Below are positions 51,855 through 60,740 of a stretch of 64,000 nt of DNA, piece after piece. This stretch comes from JAIBJN01 sp963825255 (GTDB lineage: Bacteria > Actinomycetota > Thermoleophilia > Gaiellales > Gaiellaceae), in the NCBI GenBank assembly GCA_963825255.1, contig CAWGSF010000009.1:682001-746000 (forward strand), in the 5' to 3' direction. The position numbers and the translations under genes are program-made. Every line of letters begins with the position of its first letter. The stretch's first letter is position 1. The notes under the pieces were generated by a model. That model was not told the DNA's origin. It made no database searches and saw only the letters and a list, made by a program, of their open reading frames with translations.

Positions 51855-52318
51855 GCCGCCGGACACAGGGCCTCGTGGCGTTCGCGGCCCTCGCCGTGGC
51901 CGCCGTGGTTCTGATCGTCGTCGAGCTCTCGCAGGGGGCGCTGAGCTACGGCGAGTCGAAGGTCGCCGACCCCTGCGCCGACCGGGCGCCGTACGCGGGG
52001 GAGGGGTTCGACGCGACCATCCAGCGGATCGTCCTGGACGGGCTCGACGGGGCCGCCTGCGAGCTGGGCACGACCCGCGAGGAGCTCGTGCTCGCGTTCG
52101 ACCCCGCGCTCGGCGCCGACGTGCAGTGGGACAAGGAGACGATCGAGCGCGCCGTCCGCTCCGGGCTCGACGAGGCGATCGACGACGCGGAGGCGCGCGG
52201 CGACATCCCCGGCCTCGCGGCCACGCTCATGCGCGAGGTCGTCGCCCGCGCGCCGATCGACTGGCTGATCGAGGGCGGCGACACGCTCGCCGACCTCCTC
52301 GGCCGGCTCGGCGGGTAG
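51851..52318 (+). CDS. Small membrane-anchored hypothetical protein coupled to the MFS gene
   Basis: 155 residues from GTG 51851 (GTGA overlap). One N-terminal span, GLVAFAALAVAAVVLIVVEL, is followed by a soluble domain with two Cys (DPCADRAPYAGEGFDATIQR and GAACELGTTREELVLAFDP) that could form a disulfide outside the membrane, and helices ETIERAVRSGLDEAIDDAEA, WLIEGGDTLADLLGRLGG. I do not know the family. The translational coupling suggests an accessory subunit of the transporter. A 13-bp-stem terminator follows directly. Confidence 0.65.
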   Translation: MSRRTQGLVAFAALAVAAVVLIVVELSQGALSYGESKVADPCADRAPYAGEGFDATIQRIVLDGLDGAACELGTTREELVLAFDPALGADVQWDKETIERAVRSGLDEAIDDAEARGDIPGLAATLMREVVARAPIDWLIEGGDTLADLLGRLGG

Positions 52319-52327
52319 CAGGAAACA

Positions 52328-52357
52328 CGAGGGGCGGGGATCGCTCCCCGCCCCTCG
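52328..52357. terminator. Bidirectional terminator hairpin between convergent genes
   Basis: CGAGGGGCGGGGA (52328-52340) and TCCCCGCCCCTCG (52345-52357) form a perfect 13-bp stem with a TCGC tetraloop. It lies 10 nt after the plus-strand stop and 28 nt from the minus-strand stop at 52385. Confidence 0.75.
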
Positions 52358-52359
52358 GT

Positions 52360-52375
52360 GCCTTCCGCGGAAGGC
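52360..52375. repeat. Perfect 16-bp palindrome next to the terminator
   Basis: GCCTTCCGCGGAAGGC reads the same on both strands. It sits 2 nt after the terminator stem, before the 3' end of the M14 peptidase gene. It may be a second hairpin or a protein-binding site. Confidence 0.4.
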
Positions 52376-52384
52376 GTCGTCGGT

Positions 52385-54956
52385 CTACTGATCCGCCCAG
52401 TAGGCGGCGCCGCCGACCATCGGCCACTCGCGCTCGGGATCCGCCCGGTAGAGCGGGTTCATCGCGAACGCGGTGAGCCGGGCCGTGCCGGCGTCGTTCG
52501 GGCCGTGGACGACGAGCGGCGAGCCGGAGCGGTCGCCGACTCGGCGTCGAGCAGCCAGAGGCCGGCCGCGAAGAAGCCCGTCTGCAGCAGGCGGGCGTCG
52601 ACGGCCAGCGACGCCGGCACCGCCGTGAACCACGTCGGCGGGTCGACGATGGCCGTGTCCTGCGACGGGTAGGCGCCGACGATCGGGCTTCCCGCGCCGC
52701 CCTCGTTGCTCCAGCGGACGATGCCGCTCCGCCCGTTGCCTGCCGCGGGTAGCGGGCGTCAGCCCGACCACCTGGACCGCCGGCGGTGAGGAAGTTGGCG
52801 CCGTTCGCGCCGGCTCCGAGGTAACCGCCGCCGGCCGCGAAGAACGCGGTCAGCCGCGCCGCGGGCCGTCGGGTTGGCCGCCGAGGGCCAGCCGCCCGTG
52901 TTCCAGATGACGTCGTAGTTGACGAGCGGGTCGGTCGGGGCCGTGTTGATCGTCGCCACGGAGACCGGGTCGGCCGTGAAGCCGAGGTTCCGGAGCGACC
53001 ACACGTCCTGGTTCACCGCCCCCGTGAGCACGGCGATCCGCGGCACGCGGTCGATCGGCTCGGTGGCGGGGATGTCGCTCGACTTCACCCTGCGGAAGGT
53101 CAGGCCGTACGTGCGCCCGGCCTCCTTCAGCAGGTCCCTCGTCGCCTTGTCGGCCGCGAAGAGGACCGATCCCGCCGGGAGCTTGCCCGACGCCTCCATG
53201 GCGATCTGGGCCGGCGTCCCCGCGCCGACGAGCGCGTTCACCGCCCGCACGGCCGTCGCGGAGTCGAGCTCGAGGGCGTACGCGCCGGCGCTGCCGGACT
53301 CGACGCCTCCGTCGATCCTGTTCGGCCTGCGGATCTCGCGTCGTCTTCGGCTTGAACTTCGCGTCACGCGGGATCTCGACGACGTCGGCTCCCCACAGGT
53401 AGCCGTGGCTCCAGGCGCCCGGCGGCGCGTAGAGCTGGCTGATGTCGGCCGAGATGTCGACGCCGATCGAGAGCGCCGTGTTGGCGAGCCCGCGAAGCGC
53501 CTGGCTCATCCAGACGACGTACGAGCCCTCCTCGTACTTCTGGCCGCCGAACGAGGTGTCGCGTTCGAGCTCCTCGACCTCGATCCCGTTCGCGAGCAGC
53601 CAGCGGACGAGGCGGTTGGCCTCGGCGTCGCTGCGCTGGCCCTTGCCGAACGGGATGACGTGGGCCTTCGGGTACTCCGTCATCCAGTTGTTGGCGACGT
53701 CGAACGGGGCCGGGCAGCACGAGGGCCGGTCCGCGTTCTTGACACCGCGGCGGTAGACCTCGAGCTGGACGTCCAGGAGGCCCTGGCGGTTGGCGACGTC
53801 GAACTCCATCGTCGACCAGCTCACGGCCTGCTGGGCCCTGAAGGCGCCGTACCGGCCACGCGGGAAGTCCGTCGCGCCCGGGAGGGCGCAGGTCGGTGCC
53901 GGTCTGGTTGCACATCTCGACGGTCGACGAGTCGAACCCGACGAGCTGTGCGTACTGGCCCGTGTAGAACGGCCCCCAGTCGTCCCAGCCCTCGGCGACG
54001 GCCGGGCCGGGAGTGACTCCCGTCCTCGCAGAGCCCGGTCGGGCCCGGGAAGTCGCCGTCCGGGCACCAGTCGTTGACCGGTCGCGTCGTCGCCGAGGCC
54101 GATCGCGGCCAGGCCGGCCTCGTTCGCGTCCGACCGCGCCTGGTTCCAGGGGATGTAGAGGTCGTACTCGATGCTCGGGTTGTGCGGCTTCGTCGTCGAC
54201 TCGACAGCGTCGGCGTCACGTAGCCGTGCAGGTCGAGCGCCTCGGGCGCGAGCCACTTCTGCTGGAGGGCGACCGACGCCTGCGTCTCCGACTGGGACTG
54301 CGTCAGGTAGTCGCGGTTCAGGTCGAACCCGTTGCCGTTCGCCCTCGCCCCCGCGACGCGTCCGTCGGGGTTCTGGATCACGTTGAAGGCGAGGATCATG
54401 TGATCGAGGACGTTGTCGATCTTGGGATCGGTCCCGTAGGGCGTCGTCGCGAGGTCGCTGATGAGCTGCATGTTCGAGTCGACGCCCTCGTACTCGTTCC
54501 CGTGGATCCCGCTCTGGTTGAAGATCGGGATCTTGACGTTCTCGCCCCACTTGGCGAGGAGCTTCTGAGCCTCCTTCGGATCGTCGAGCGCGAGGCTGCG
54601 GAGCTTCTGCCAGCGCGCGAAGTCACGCTGCTGCTGCGGCGTGTCGAGCGCGTTGATGACGACGCCGTACATCGGGCGACCGAGCGCCGATTGGCCGATC
54701 ACCTCGACCGTCATGCGCCCGTTCGACTGTGCCGCGATCGAGTCGAGCGTGCACCCGATCGCGTAGTAGGGGATGTGGGCGAAGCTTCCGACCGGATGGG
54801 TCGGGAGCGAGCCGTCGGGCAGGTTCGCCGCCGCGTCCGGCTCGGGCGTTCCGCACCACGGGGGCGCGAGCTGCGCCCCGGCTGTGCCCGCCTGGCCGAG
54901 GGCCACGACGAGCGCGGCCAGCCGGCGGCGAGCAAGCTTCTATGTCGGCCTGCCAA
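52385..54956 (-). CDS. Secreted M14-family zinc carboxypeptidase, several frame breaks
   Basis: About 857 residues. The zinc motif is in NQSGIHGNEYEGVDSNMQL (HxxE, near residues 152-155) with the third ligand in EALDLHGYVTP; FDLNRDYLTQSQSETQ and FNVIQNPDGRVAGARANGNG are typical of M14 peptidases. The C-terminal half has VIPFGKGQRSDAEANRLVRW, ADISQLYAPPGAWSHGYLWG and PRIAVLTGAVNQDVWSLRNL with NYDVIWNTGGWPS, a glutamine-amidotransferase-like accessory fold. The start is TTG 54956 after AAGGAGG (54966-54972); a frame change in the signal peptide (LAALVVALGQAGTAGAQ) must be corrected. Other breaks lie near 54200, 54075, 53990, 53905, 53330, 52860, 52740 and 52540. It degrades peptides outside the cell. 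Confidence 0.75.
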
Positions 54957-55201
54957 GGGAGAGCACCTCCTTGAGAGAGCTGATGAGCTTGCGCTCCTTG
55001 CCATGCGGCGGCGTCCTGTGAATCCAGGCCACAGAGCCCGGCGAGCCAAAGGCGTGATCGCTCACGCGTGTCCCGGTCCCCTGCGGCACCCCGCCGTCGC
55101 CGCATATGACACGGAGCGATTCAAAACTGCTCCCGGCGGGCTTGTCAAGCGGCGGAGCGGTCGGGCGGCGTGTGGTAGTCTCGGCGCCCTCCCGCCGCGG
55201 C

Positions 55202-56095
55202 ATGCGTAGAGCACTCGCAATCCTTCTCCTCGCCACGCTTCTCGGCGTCGCGGCTGCCTGCGGCTCGGGCGACGACGAGGCCGCGCCGGCCGACACCGGC
55301 ACCGACACGGGCGCGGCGGAGGCGCCGGATCCGTGCGCGAAGGACCAGCTCACCCTCGTCAGCCCGGGGTCGCTCACGATCGGCACGGACAACCCGGCGT
55401 TCCCGCCTTGGTTCCAGGACGACGAGGGAAACCCGTGGGATCCGACGACGCCGCCGACGAAGCTGGGCTACGAGGCCGCGGTCGCCTACGCGGTCGCCGA
55501 GCAGCTCGGCTTCACGGACGACGAGGTGCGGTGGGTCGTCGTTCCCTTCAACAACTCGTACAAGCCGGGGCCGAAGAGCTTCGACTTCGACATCAACCAG
55601 ATCTCCTACACGGCGAGGCGGGACCAGGCGGTCGACTTCAGCGACTCCTACTACGACGTCGAGCAGGCGGTCGTGACCCTCAAGTCCTCGGAGTTCGCCG
55701 ACGCGACCTCGCTCGCCGACCTCAAGGATGCCAAGCTCGGCGCCCAGGTGGGCACGACGAGCTACGACATGATCGTGAACGTCATCCAGCCGGACCAGGA
55801 TCCGGCCGTCTTCGACTCCAACAACGACGCGATCGCGGCGCTGAAGAACGGCCAGATCGACGGGATCGTCGTCGACTTCCCCAGCACGGGCTACATCACG
55901 GGCGTCCAGGTTCCGAACGCGAAGGTCGTCGGGCGCCTGCCGGCCGGCGACGAGTACTTCGGCCTCCTGCTCCAGGACGGGAACCCGCTCCGCGACTGCG
56001 TGAACAAGGCGCTGGCCACCCTCCACGAGAACGGCTCGATCGACCAGTTCCAGCAGGAGTGGATCGAGACGTCGGCTCCGCCCGTCCTCCAGTAG
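55202..56095 (+). CDS. Polar amino acid ABC transporter, substrate-binding lipoprotein
   Basis: An intact 297-residue protein from ATG 55202. The signal peptide ends with the lipobox GVAAAC, so Cys is lipidated. An Asp/Thr-rich linker is followed by the SBP fold: LVSPGSLTIGTDNPAFPPWF, GYEAAVAYAVAEQLGF, VVVPFNNSYKPGPKSFDFDI, ISYTARRDQAVDFSDSYYDV, LKDAKLGAQVGTTSYDMIVN and IAALKNGQIDGIVVDFPSTG. The first part matches amino-acid-binding family 3 proteins. TAGTCT (55176-55181) is a possible -10. The permease and ATPase genes follow at once. Confidence 0.88.
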   Translation: MRRALAILLLATLLGVAAACGSGDDEAAPADTGTDTGAAEAPDPCAKDQLTLVSPGSLTIGTDNPAFPPWFQDDEGNPWDPTTPPTKLGYEAAVAYAVAEQLGFTDDEVRWVVVPFNNSYKPGPKSFDFDINQISYTARRDQAVDFSDSYYDVEQAVVTLKSSEFADATSLADLKDAKLGAQVGTTSYDMIVNVIQPDQDPAVFDSNNDAIAALKNGQIDGIVVDFPSTGYITGVQVPNAKVVGRLPAGDEYFGLLLQDGNPLRDCVNKALATLHENGSIDQFQQEWIETSAPPVLQ

Positions 56096-56102
56096 CGGCG
56101 GC

Positions 56103-56918
56103 TTGAGAACCGCCGCCGGATCCGGGAGGCGGAGCACCCTCATCGCGGTTGCGAGCACGCTCGTGTTCGCGGTCGTGGTCGTGCTCGTCGTCGCCAACGC
56201 GCCCGGCTGGCCCGCCTTCAAGGAGGCGTTCTTCAACCGGGAGGTCTTCCGGGAGTCCCTCGAGGTGATCCCCGAGGCCTTCCTCGTCAACGTGAAGATC
56301 TTCCTGATCGCGGAGCTGTTCATCCTCCCGCTCGCGCTCCTGATCGCGGTCCTTCGCAGCCTTCCGGGACCGGTGTTCTTCCCGCTGCGCGCGGTCGCGG
56401 TGGTCTACGCGGACCTCTTCCGTGGGGTGCCCACGATCCTCGTCATCTACATGCTCGGTTTCGGGATCCCAGCCCTCGGGCTCTCGTGGATGCCGATCGA
56501 CACGCTGTTCTGGGGCATCGTCGCCCTCGTCCTCGTCTACTCGGCCTACGTGTCGGAGGTCTACCGCGCCGGGATCGAGTCGGTGCACCCGAGCCAGGAC
56601 GCGGCCGCCCGCTCGCTGGGCCTCTCGCACCTCCAGGCCCTCCGCTTCGTCGTCCTTCCGCAGGCGGTCCGCCGCGTGATCCCGCCGCTCCTGAACGACT
56701 TCATCGGCCTCACGAAGGACACCGCGCTCGTCGGGCTCCTCGGCGTGGTCGAGGCCTTCCGGCAGTCGCAGATCGAGTCCGCGAGCACGTTCAACTTCAC
56801 GCCCTACGTCGTGACGGCGATCCTCTTCATCCTCCTCACGATCCCGCTCGCCCGGCTGACCGACTGGCTCGTGGCGCGGGACCGGCGGCGCCAGCTCGCC
56901 GCCGCGGGCGCGCAATGA
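56103..56918 (+). CDS. Polar amino acid ABC transporter, permease
   Basis: 271 residues from TTG 56103, 7 nt after the binding-protein stop. Hydrophobic segments include LIAVASTLVFAVVVVLVVAN, FLVNVKIFLIAELFILPLAL and GIVALVLVYSAYVSEVYRAG. The EAA loop that contacts the ATPase is SQDAAARSLGLSHLQALRFV with VLPQAVRRVIPPLLNDFIGL. One gene suggests a homodimeric channel. This is the His/Glu/Gln/Arg/opine family. Confidence 0.88.
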   Translation: MRTAAGSGRRSTLIAVASTLVFAVVVVLVVANAPGWPAFKEAFFNREVFRESLEVIPEAFLVNVKIFLIAELFILPLALLIAVLRSLPGPVFFPLRAVAVVYADLFRGVPTILVIYMLGFGIPALGLSWMPIDTLFWGIVALVLVYSAYVSEVYRAGIESVHPSQDAAARSLGLSHLQALRFVVLPQAVRRVIPPLLNDFIGLTKDTALVGLLGVVEAFRQSQIESASTFNFTPYVVTAILFILLTIPLARLTDWLVARDRRRQLAAAGAQ

Positions 56919-57667
56919 GCGAGACGCCGGCGCTCGTCGTCGACGGCGTCCACAAGTCGTTCGGCGCTCATGAGGTGCTGCGGGGGATCGACCTCGAGCT
57001 CGCGCCGCACGAGGTCGTCTGCCTGATCGGCGCCTCGGGCTCCGGGAAGTCGACGCTCCTGCGCTGCGTGAACCTCCTCGAGCCGATCGAGCAGGGGCGC
57101 ATCCTCCTCGGCGGCGAGGAGATCACCGCCCCTCGGGTCGACGTCAACCGGGTCCGCCGCCGCATCGGGATCGTCTTCCAGGCCTTCAACCTGTTCCCGC
57201 ACATGACCGTGCTGGACAACGTCACGCTCGCGCCGCGGAAGGCGCTCGGGGTCGGGAGGCGGGACGCCGAGGCGCAGGCGGTCGAGCTGCTGGAGCGGTT
57301 CGGCCTCGCGGACAAGCGCGACGAGTATCCCGACCGGCTGTCGGGCGGCCAGCAGCAGCGGGTGGCGATCGTCCGCGCGCTGGCGATGCGGCCCGAGCTG
57401 ATGCTCCTCGACGAGGTGACGAGCGCCCTCGACCCGGAGCTCGTGGCCGAGGTGCTGAACGTCATCCGCGAGCTGGCCGCCGGGGGGATGACCATGCTGA
57501 TCGCGACGCACGAGATGGGCTTCGCGCGGGACATCGCCGGCCGCGTCTGCTTCCTCGACGACGGAGTCATCCTCGAGGAGGGCGACCCCGAGCAGATCTT
57601 CACGGCGCCGCGCGAGCAGCGGACGCAGCAGTTCCTGCAGCGGATCGTCGAGGCCGGGCGGCTCTAG
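56915..57667 (+). CDS. Polar amino acid ABC transporter, ATP-binding protein
   Basis: An intact 250-residue GlnQ-like ATPase. Walker A is LIGASGSGKSTLLRCVN, the Q loop IVFQAFNLFPHMTVLDNV, the signature YPDRLSGGQQQRVAIVRALA, Walker B LMLLDEVTSALDP (a Val replaces the more usual Pro in DEPT, a variant common in this family) and the H loop IATHEMGFARDIA. The ATG overlaps the permease stop (ATGA). Uptake of a polar amino acid is predicted. Confidence 0.9.
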   Translation: MSETPALVVDGVHKSFGAHEVLRGIDLELAPHEVVCLIGASGSGKSTLLRCVNLLEPIEQGRILLGGEEITAPRVDVNRVRRRIGIVFQAFNLFPHMTVLDNVTLAPRKALGVGRRDAEAQAVELLERFGLADKRDEYPDRLSGGQQQRVAIVRALAMRPELMLLDEVTSALDPELVAEVLNVIRELAAGGMTMLIATHEMGFARDIAGRVCFLDDGVILEEGDPEQIFTAPREQRTQQFLQRIVEAGRL

Positions 57668-59332
57668 CTAGCGGAGGGCCGCGCTGAGCTTGAAGACGCG
57701 GCGGTCGTCCCAGGGGTCGCCGAAGCACGAGTACGAGGGCGGCCCGATGCTCTGCCAGCAGGTCGTTCGCGTGCTCCCGTTCGAGAGGACGACGTCGACG
57801 CGCTTCACGTCACCGCGGTTGAAGCGGGTGGTCGTGCGCGCCACGCCGTTCTTGCCCTTCAGGACTCGCGCCGCGACCGAGTTGTCGGTCCCGATGGTCA
57901 TGACGCTCACGCGCATGAAGCTCGTGCCCTTGCTCGGCAGCTCGACGCGGATCGCGAGCTTCGCGTGCGCGGGCACCCGCTTGCCCGGCGAGAACGTGAA
58001 GTAGCGCGTGGCGAGGTGGTTCACCTTCCACGACTGGACGTTGGTCCGCGGGCTCTTGCGCCCGACGCTCCACATCCTCGACAGGGGCACGTGCGGGTAC
58101 TGCGCGATCGCGTTGTCGGCGTAGCTCAGGAGCCGGTTCGCCCGCCCGAACTGCGCGAAGACGTCGGGGAACGAGTACCCGTGCGCCCTGAGCACGTTCG
58201 CCACTGCCTGGAGCGAGAACTGGTCCGTCGCGAGATTCGTCGCGTCCGCGTGCTCCCAGATCTCGCGCACGATCGTCCACGAGGCTCCGGGGCTCGTGAG
58301 GGCGCCGATCTTCTCCTGGAGGAAGCGGAAGAAGATCCAGGCGCCGTATTCCGAGTCCCCGAACCCGCCGCGGTCGAGGGAAGACGAGGGCCGGTTCAGC
58401 GGGCTGAAGAAGGTGAGGAAGTTGACGTTGTCGCTGATGTCCGGCCAGAGCTCCTCCTCCATGTTCACGGCCGTCGCCTCCATCAGCCACGGGTCCTCGA
58501 GCCAGTCGTAGGCGAACTGCGAGGCGTGCTGGAACTCGTGCGCCGTGGTGACCTCGAGGAACTCGAGCGGCGTGTGCGCGGTCCCGAACTCGGAGGCGGC
58601 GAAGTCGTCGTCGACGACGCAGTACGCGGACACGGTCAGGATGTCGATGGAGCCGCTGTTCGGGTCGTCGCTCGTGCAGTAGCCGAACACGCCGCTGGGA
58701 CCGAGGTTGTCCACGTAGACGTCCAGCTTGCCGTCGAGCCCGTGGTTCGTGGACGTGTCGTCCGCGAGCGGCGCCCGGTAGCCGCGGTCGACGATCTCCC
58801 GGGTCCACGCGTCCTCCCAGGCCGCGCCGACGAGCGCGATCCAGGGGGGGACGGTCGCCGGGTTGCCGTCGGCGCCGTCGGGCGCGTCGGACGTCGTCTC
58901 GACCCAGTGGACGCAGAGGTGGGCGCCGCACCCGACCGCGGTGACCGCGGTGGGGCTCCAGCCGTTGCCAGTCCCCGGAGGCACGCCGCCCGCGTCCGGG
59001 CGCGCGAGGATGCCGCGGGCGGCCGCGCGGTCGGCGCCGGTGAGCTGCTGCTTGCGCAGAGCGAGGTCGCGCAGGATGAGCGTGGCGTCGCGTGGCCCGG
59101 CGCGCTCGACGTCGCCGAACTCGCGCCTGACCTTGCCGAGCTGGAAGAGGCTCTGCGCCCGCTCGAGGGCGTACTCGGCCTCGGTCAGCTCCCCGCTCTC
59201 GAGGGCGTCGGTCAGCGCGTCGTCCGGGGCCGGCGCGAGTGCCGGCAGCTCTCGTTCCTCGGACTGGGCCTGCGCGGCTCCGGCGAGGACCAGGGCAGTC
59301 ACGAGCACGCCGAAGGCGCCCGCCAGCCGCAT
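57668..59332 (-). CDS. Secreted metalloprotease-like protein (MXAN_6640 family)
   Basis: An intact 554-residue protein with a signal peptide, MRLAGAFGVLVTALVLAGAA (cut near AQA). The zinc motif HEFQH (near residues 263-267) is in EVTTAHEFQHASQFAYDWLE, and WLMEATAVNMEEELWPDISD follows as the third-ligand helix. KLDVYVDNLGPSGVFGYCTS precedes it, as in the MXAN_6640 family of putative metalloproteases. The C-terminal third (from KRVPAHAKLAIRVELPSKGT) is a beta-rich domain. It is probably secreted and acts on proteins outside the cell. The gene is convergent to the ABC transporter operon, with adjacent stops. Confidence 0.82.
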   Translation of the reverse strand: MRLAGAFGVLVTALVLAGAAQAQSEERELPALAPAPDDALTDALESGELTEAEYALERAQSLFQLGKVRREFGDVERAGPRDATLILRDLALRKQQLTGADRAAARGILARPDAGGVPPGTGNGWSPTAVTAVGCGAHLCVHWVETTSDAPDGADGNPATVPPWIALVGAAWEDAWTREIVDRGYRAPLADDTSTNHGLDGKLDVYVDNLGPSGVFGYCTSDDPNSGSIDILTVSAYCVVDDDFAASEFGTAHTPLEFLEVTTAHEFQHASQFAYDWLEDPWLMEATAVNMEEELWPDISDNVNFLTFFSPLNRPSSSLDRGGFGDSEYGAWIFFRFLQEKIGALTSPGASWTIVREIWEHADATNLATDQFSLQAVANVLRAHGYSFPDVFAQFGRANRLLSYADNAIAQYPHVPLSRMWSVGRKSPRTNVQSWKVNHLATRYFTFSPGKRVPAHAKLAIRVELPSKGTSFMRVSVMTIGTDNSVAARVLKGKNGVARTTTRFNRGDVKRVDVVLSNGSTRTTCWQSIGPPSYSCFGDPWDDRRVFKLSAALR

Positions 59333-59401
59333 CAGTGGATCCGTTGCCGCAAGCTAATCACCCAACTGTAGCGAAGCATCGGCACCGGCCTGAGCCGCCG
59401 A

Positions 59402-59407
59402 TACACT
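59402..59407 (+). promoter_or_regulatory. -10 hexamer of thyX, leaderless spacing
   Basis: TACACT fits TANNNT and is followed by 7 nt and ATG 59415. No ribosome-binding site is visible, which fits a leaderless mRNA. Confidence 0.4.
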
Positions 59408-59414
59408 CGGCGGG

Positions 59415-60125
59415 ATGACCGTCGCCGCGACCGTGGTGCCGAAGGACCGCACGATCGACGTGCTGGACCACGGCTTCGTCCGCCTCGACGACGCCATGGC
59501 GAGCGACCTCTCGGTCGTGAACGCCGCCCGGGTCAGCTTCGCCCGCCGCAAGGAGGAGATGGACGACGCCGACGCGGGGCTCATCCGCTTTCTGCTCCGC
59601 GAGCGGCATGGAACACCCTTCGAGCACAACGCGTTCCGCTTCCACATCCGCGCGCCGATCTTCGTGGCCCGCGAGTGGTTCCGGCACCGCGTCGGCTCCT
59701 TCAACGAGTTCAGCATGCGCTATGCGAAGGCGAGCGACGACTTCTACGTGCCGGCTGCAGAGGACGTGCGCACCCAGGTCGGGAAGCCCGGCTCGTACAC
59801 GTTCGAGGAGGTCGACCCGGCGGTCGCCGAGACGACCCGCGACGAGCTGCGCGCCGTCTACGAGAGCGCCTTCGCCGCCTACGAGCGCCTCGTCGAGCTC
59901 GGCGTCGCGCGGGAGCTCGCGCGGTCGGTCCTCCCGGTGGGCGCCTACACCGAGTTCTACTGGACGGTGAACGCCCGCTCGCTCATGAACTTCGTCTCGC
60001 TGCGCGCGGCCGAGGCGGCCCAGCGCGAGATCCGGCGCTACGCGGACGCCTGCGAGCGGTTCCTCGCCGAGGAGATGCCGGTCACGTACGAGGCGTTCGT
60101 GGCCGCGGGCCGCGTCGGGCCCTAG
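59415..60125 (+). CDS. thyX: Flavin-dependent thymidylate synthase ThyX
   Basis: An intact 236-residue protein. The ThyX signature RHRxxSxNEFSxRY appears as EWFRHRVGSFNEFSMRYAKA (near residues 89-105), and RLLRERHGTPFEHNAFRFHI-like sequence (FLLRERHGTPFEHNAFRF) gives the dUMP/FAD-binding His and Glu. LPVGAYTEFYWTVNARSLMN and REIRRYADACERFL complete the family. It makes dTMP from dUMP using FAD, NADPH and methylenetetrahydrofolate, as a homotetramer in the cytoplasm. Folate-related GTP cyclohydrolase is encoded 3 kb away. Confidence 0.93.
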   Translation: MTVAATVVPKDRTIDVLDHGFVRLDDAMASDLSVVNAARVSFARRKEEMDDADAGLIRFLLRERHGTPFEHNAFRFHIRAPIFVAREWFRHRVGSFNEFSMRYAKASDDFYVPAAEDVRTQVGKPGSYTFEEVDPAVAETTRDELRAVYESAFAAYERLVELGVARELARSVLPVGAYTEFYWTVNARSLMNFVSLRAAEAAQREIRRYADACERFLAEEMPVTYEAFVAAGRVGP

Positions 60126-60131
60126 CTGCCG

Positions 60132-60740
60132 CTACGACGCGGGGATGTCGGCGACGAGCAGGGGCGCCGCCTCGCCGTCGTGCGGCGCCGCCGAGATCAC
60201 CCACGAGTCGTAGTCGCGGACGTCGTAGGAGGCGGTCATGCGCACGCTCGTCTCGCCCTCTCCGACCGAGAAGTAGCCGCAGGTCGCCGCCCACTTGCCG
60301 TCGCGGCCGAGCCAGAGCGCGTAGTAGTCGTCCCCCTCGAGCGGAGGCAGCCCCGAGACGTCGAGCTGCATCTCGAAGTTCCCGCTCTGCTCGTCGCGGG
60401 GGCCGACGTCGATGACGGCGCTCGCGTCCGGAGCGGCCGCCGTGGGCTCCATCGCGACGCGGTAGGCGGTGTCGAAGCCGTCGCCGCCCGCCCAGTGGCC
60501 GATCCCGAAGGCGAGGGCCGCCACGACGGCGGCGAAGGCGAGCGCGAGCGCGACCCGCCGACGCGGGCGCGGGCGGGCGGCCTCGGGCACGCGCGCCACC
60601 GCCTGCGTGAGCGACTGGGGCACCTCGTGCGGGGGCGCCGGCACGCTCCGGAGGAGCGCGTCGGCGTGACGGAGGCGCTCCAGCTCGCCGGCGGGGAGGT
60701 CGTCGCCGACCAGCTCGTGGAGATCCGGCGGCTCCTTCAC
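60132..60740 (-). CDS. Anti-sigma factor, RskA-like C-terminal domain
   Basis: 202 residues from GTG 60740. The cytosolic N-terminus (KEPPDLHELVGDDLPAGELE, LRHADALLRSVP) is short and lacks the HxxxCxxC zinc motif. One span, RRVALALAFAAVVAALAFGIG, crosses the membrane. The outside domain has EMQLDVSGLPPLEGDDYYAL and WLGRDGKWAATCGYFSVGEG, typical of RskA-type anti-sigma-K factors. It should hold the ECF sigma factor encoded directly upstream inactive until a signal is received. The start overlaps the sigma gene stop (GTGA), so expression is coupled. Confidence 0.85.
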   Translation of the reverse strand: MKEPPDLHELVGDDLPAGELERLRHADALLRSVPAPPHEVPQSLTQAVARVPEAARPRPRRRVALALAFAAVVAALAFGIGHWAGGDGFDTAYRVAMEPTAAAPDASAVIDVGPRDEQSGNFEMQLDVSGLPPLEGDDYYALWLGRDGKWAATCGYFSVGEGETSVRMTASYDVRDYDSWVISAAPHDGEAAPLLVADIPAS

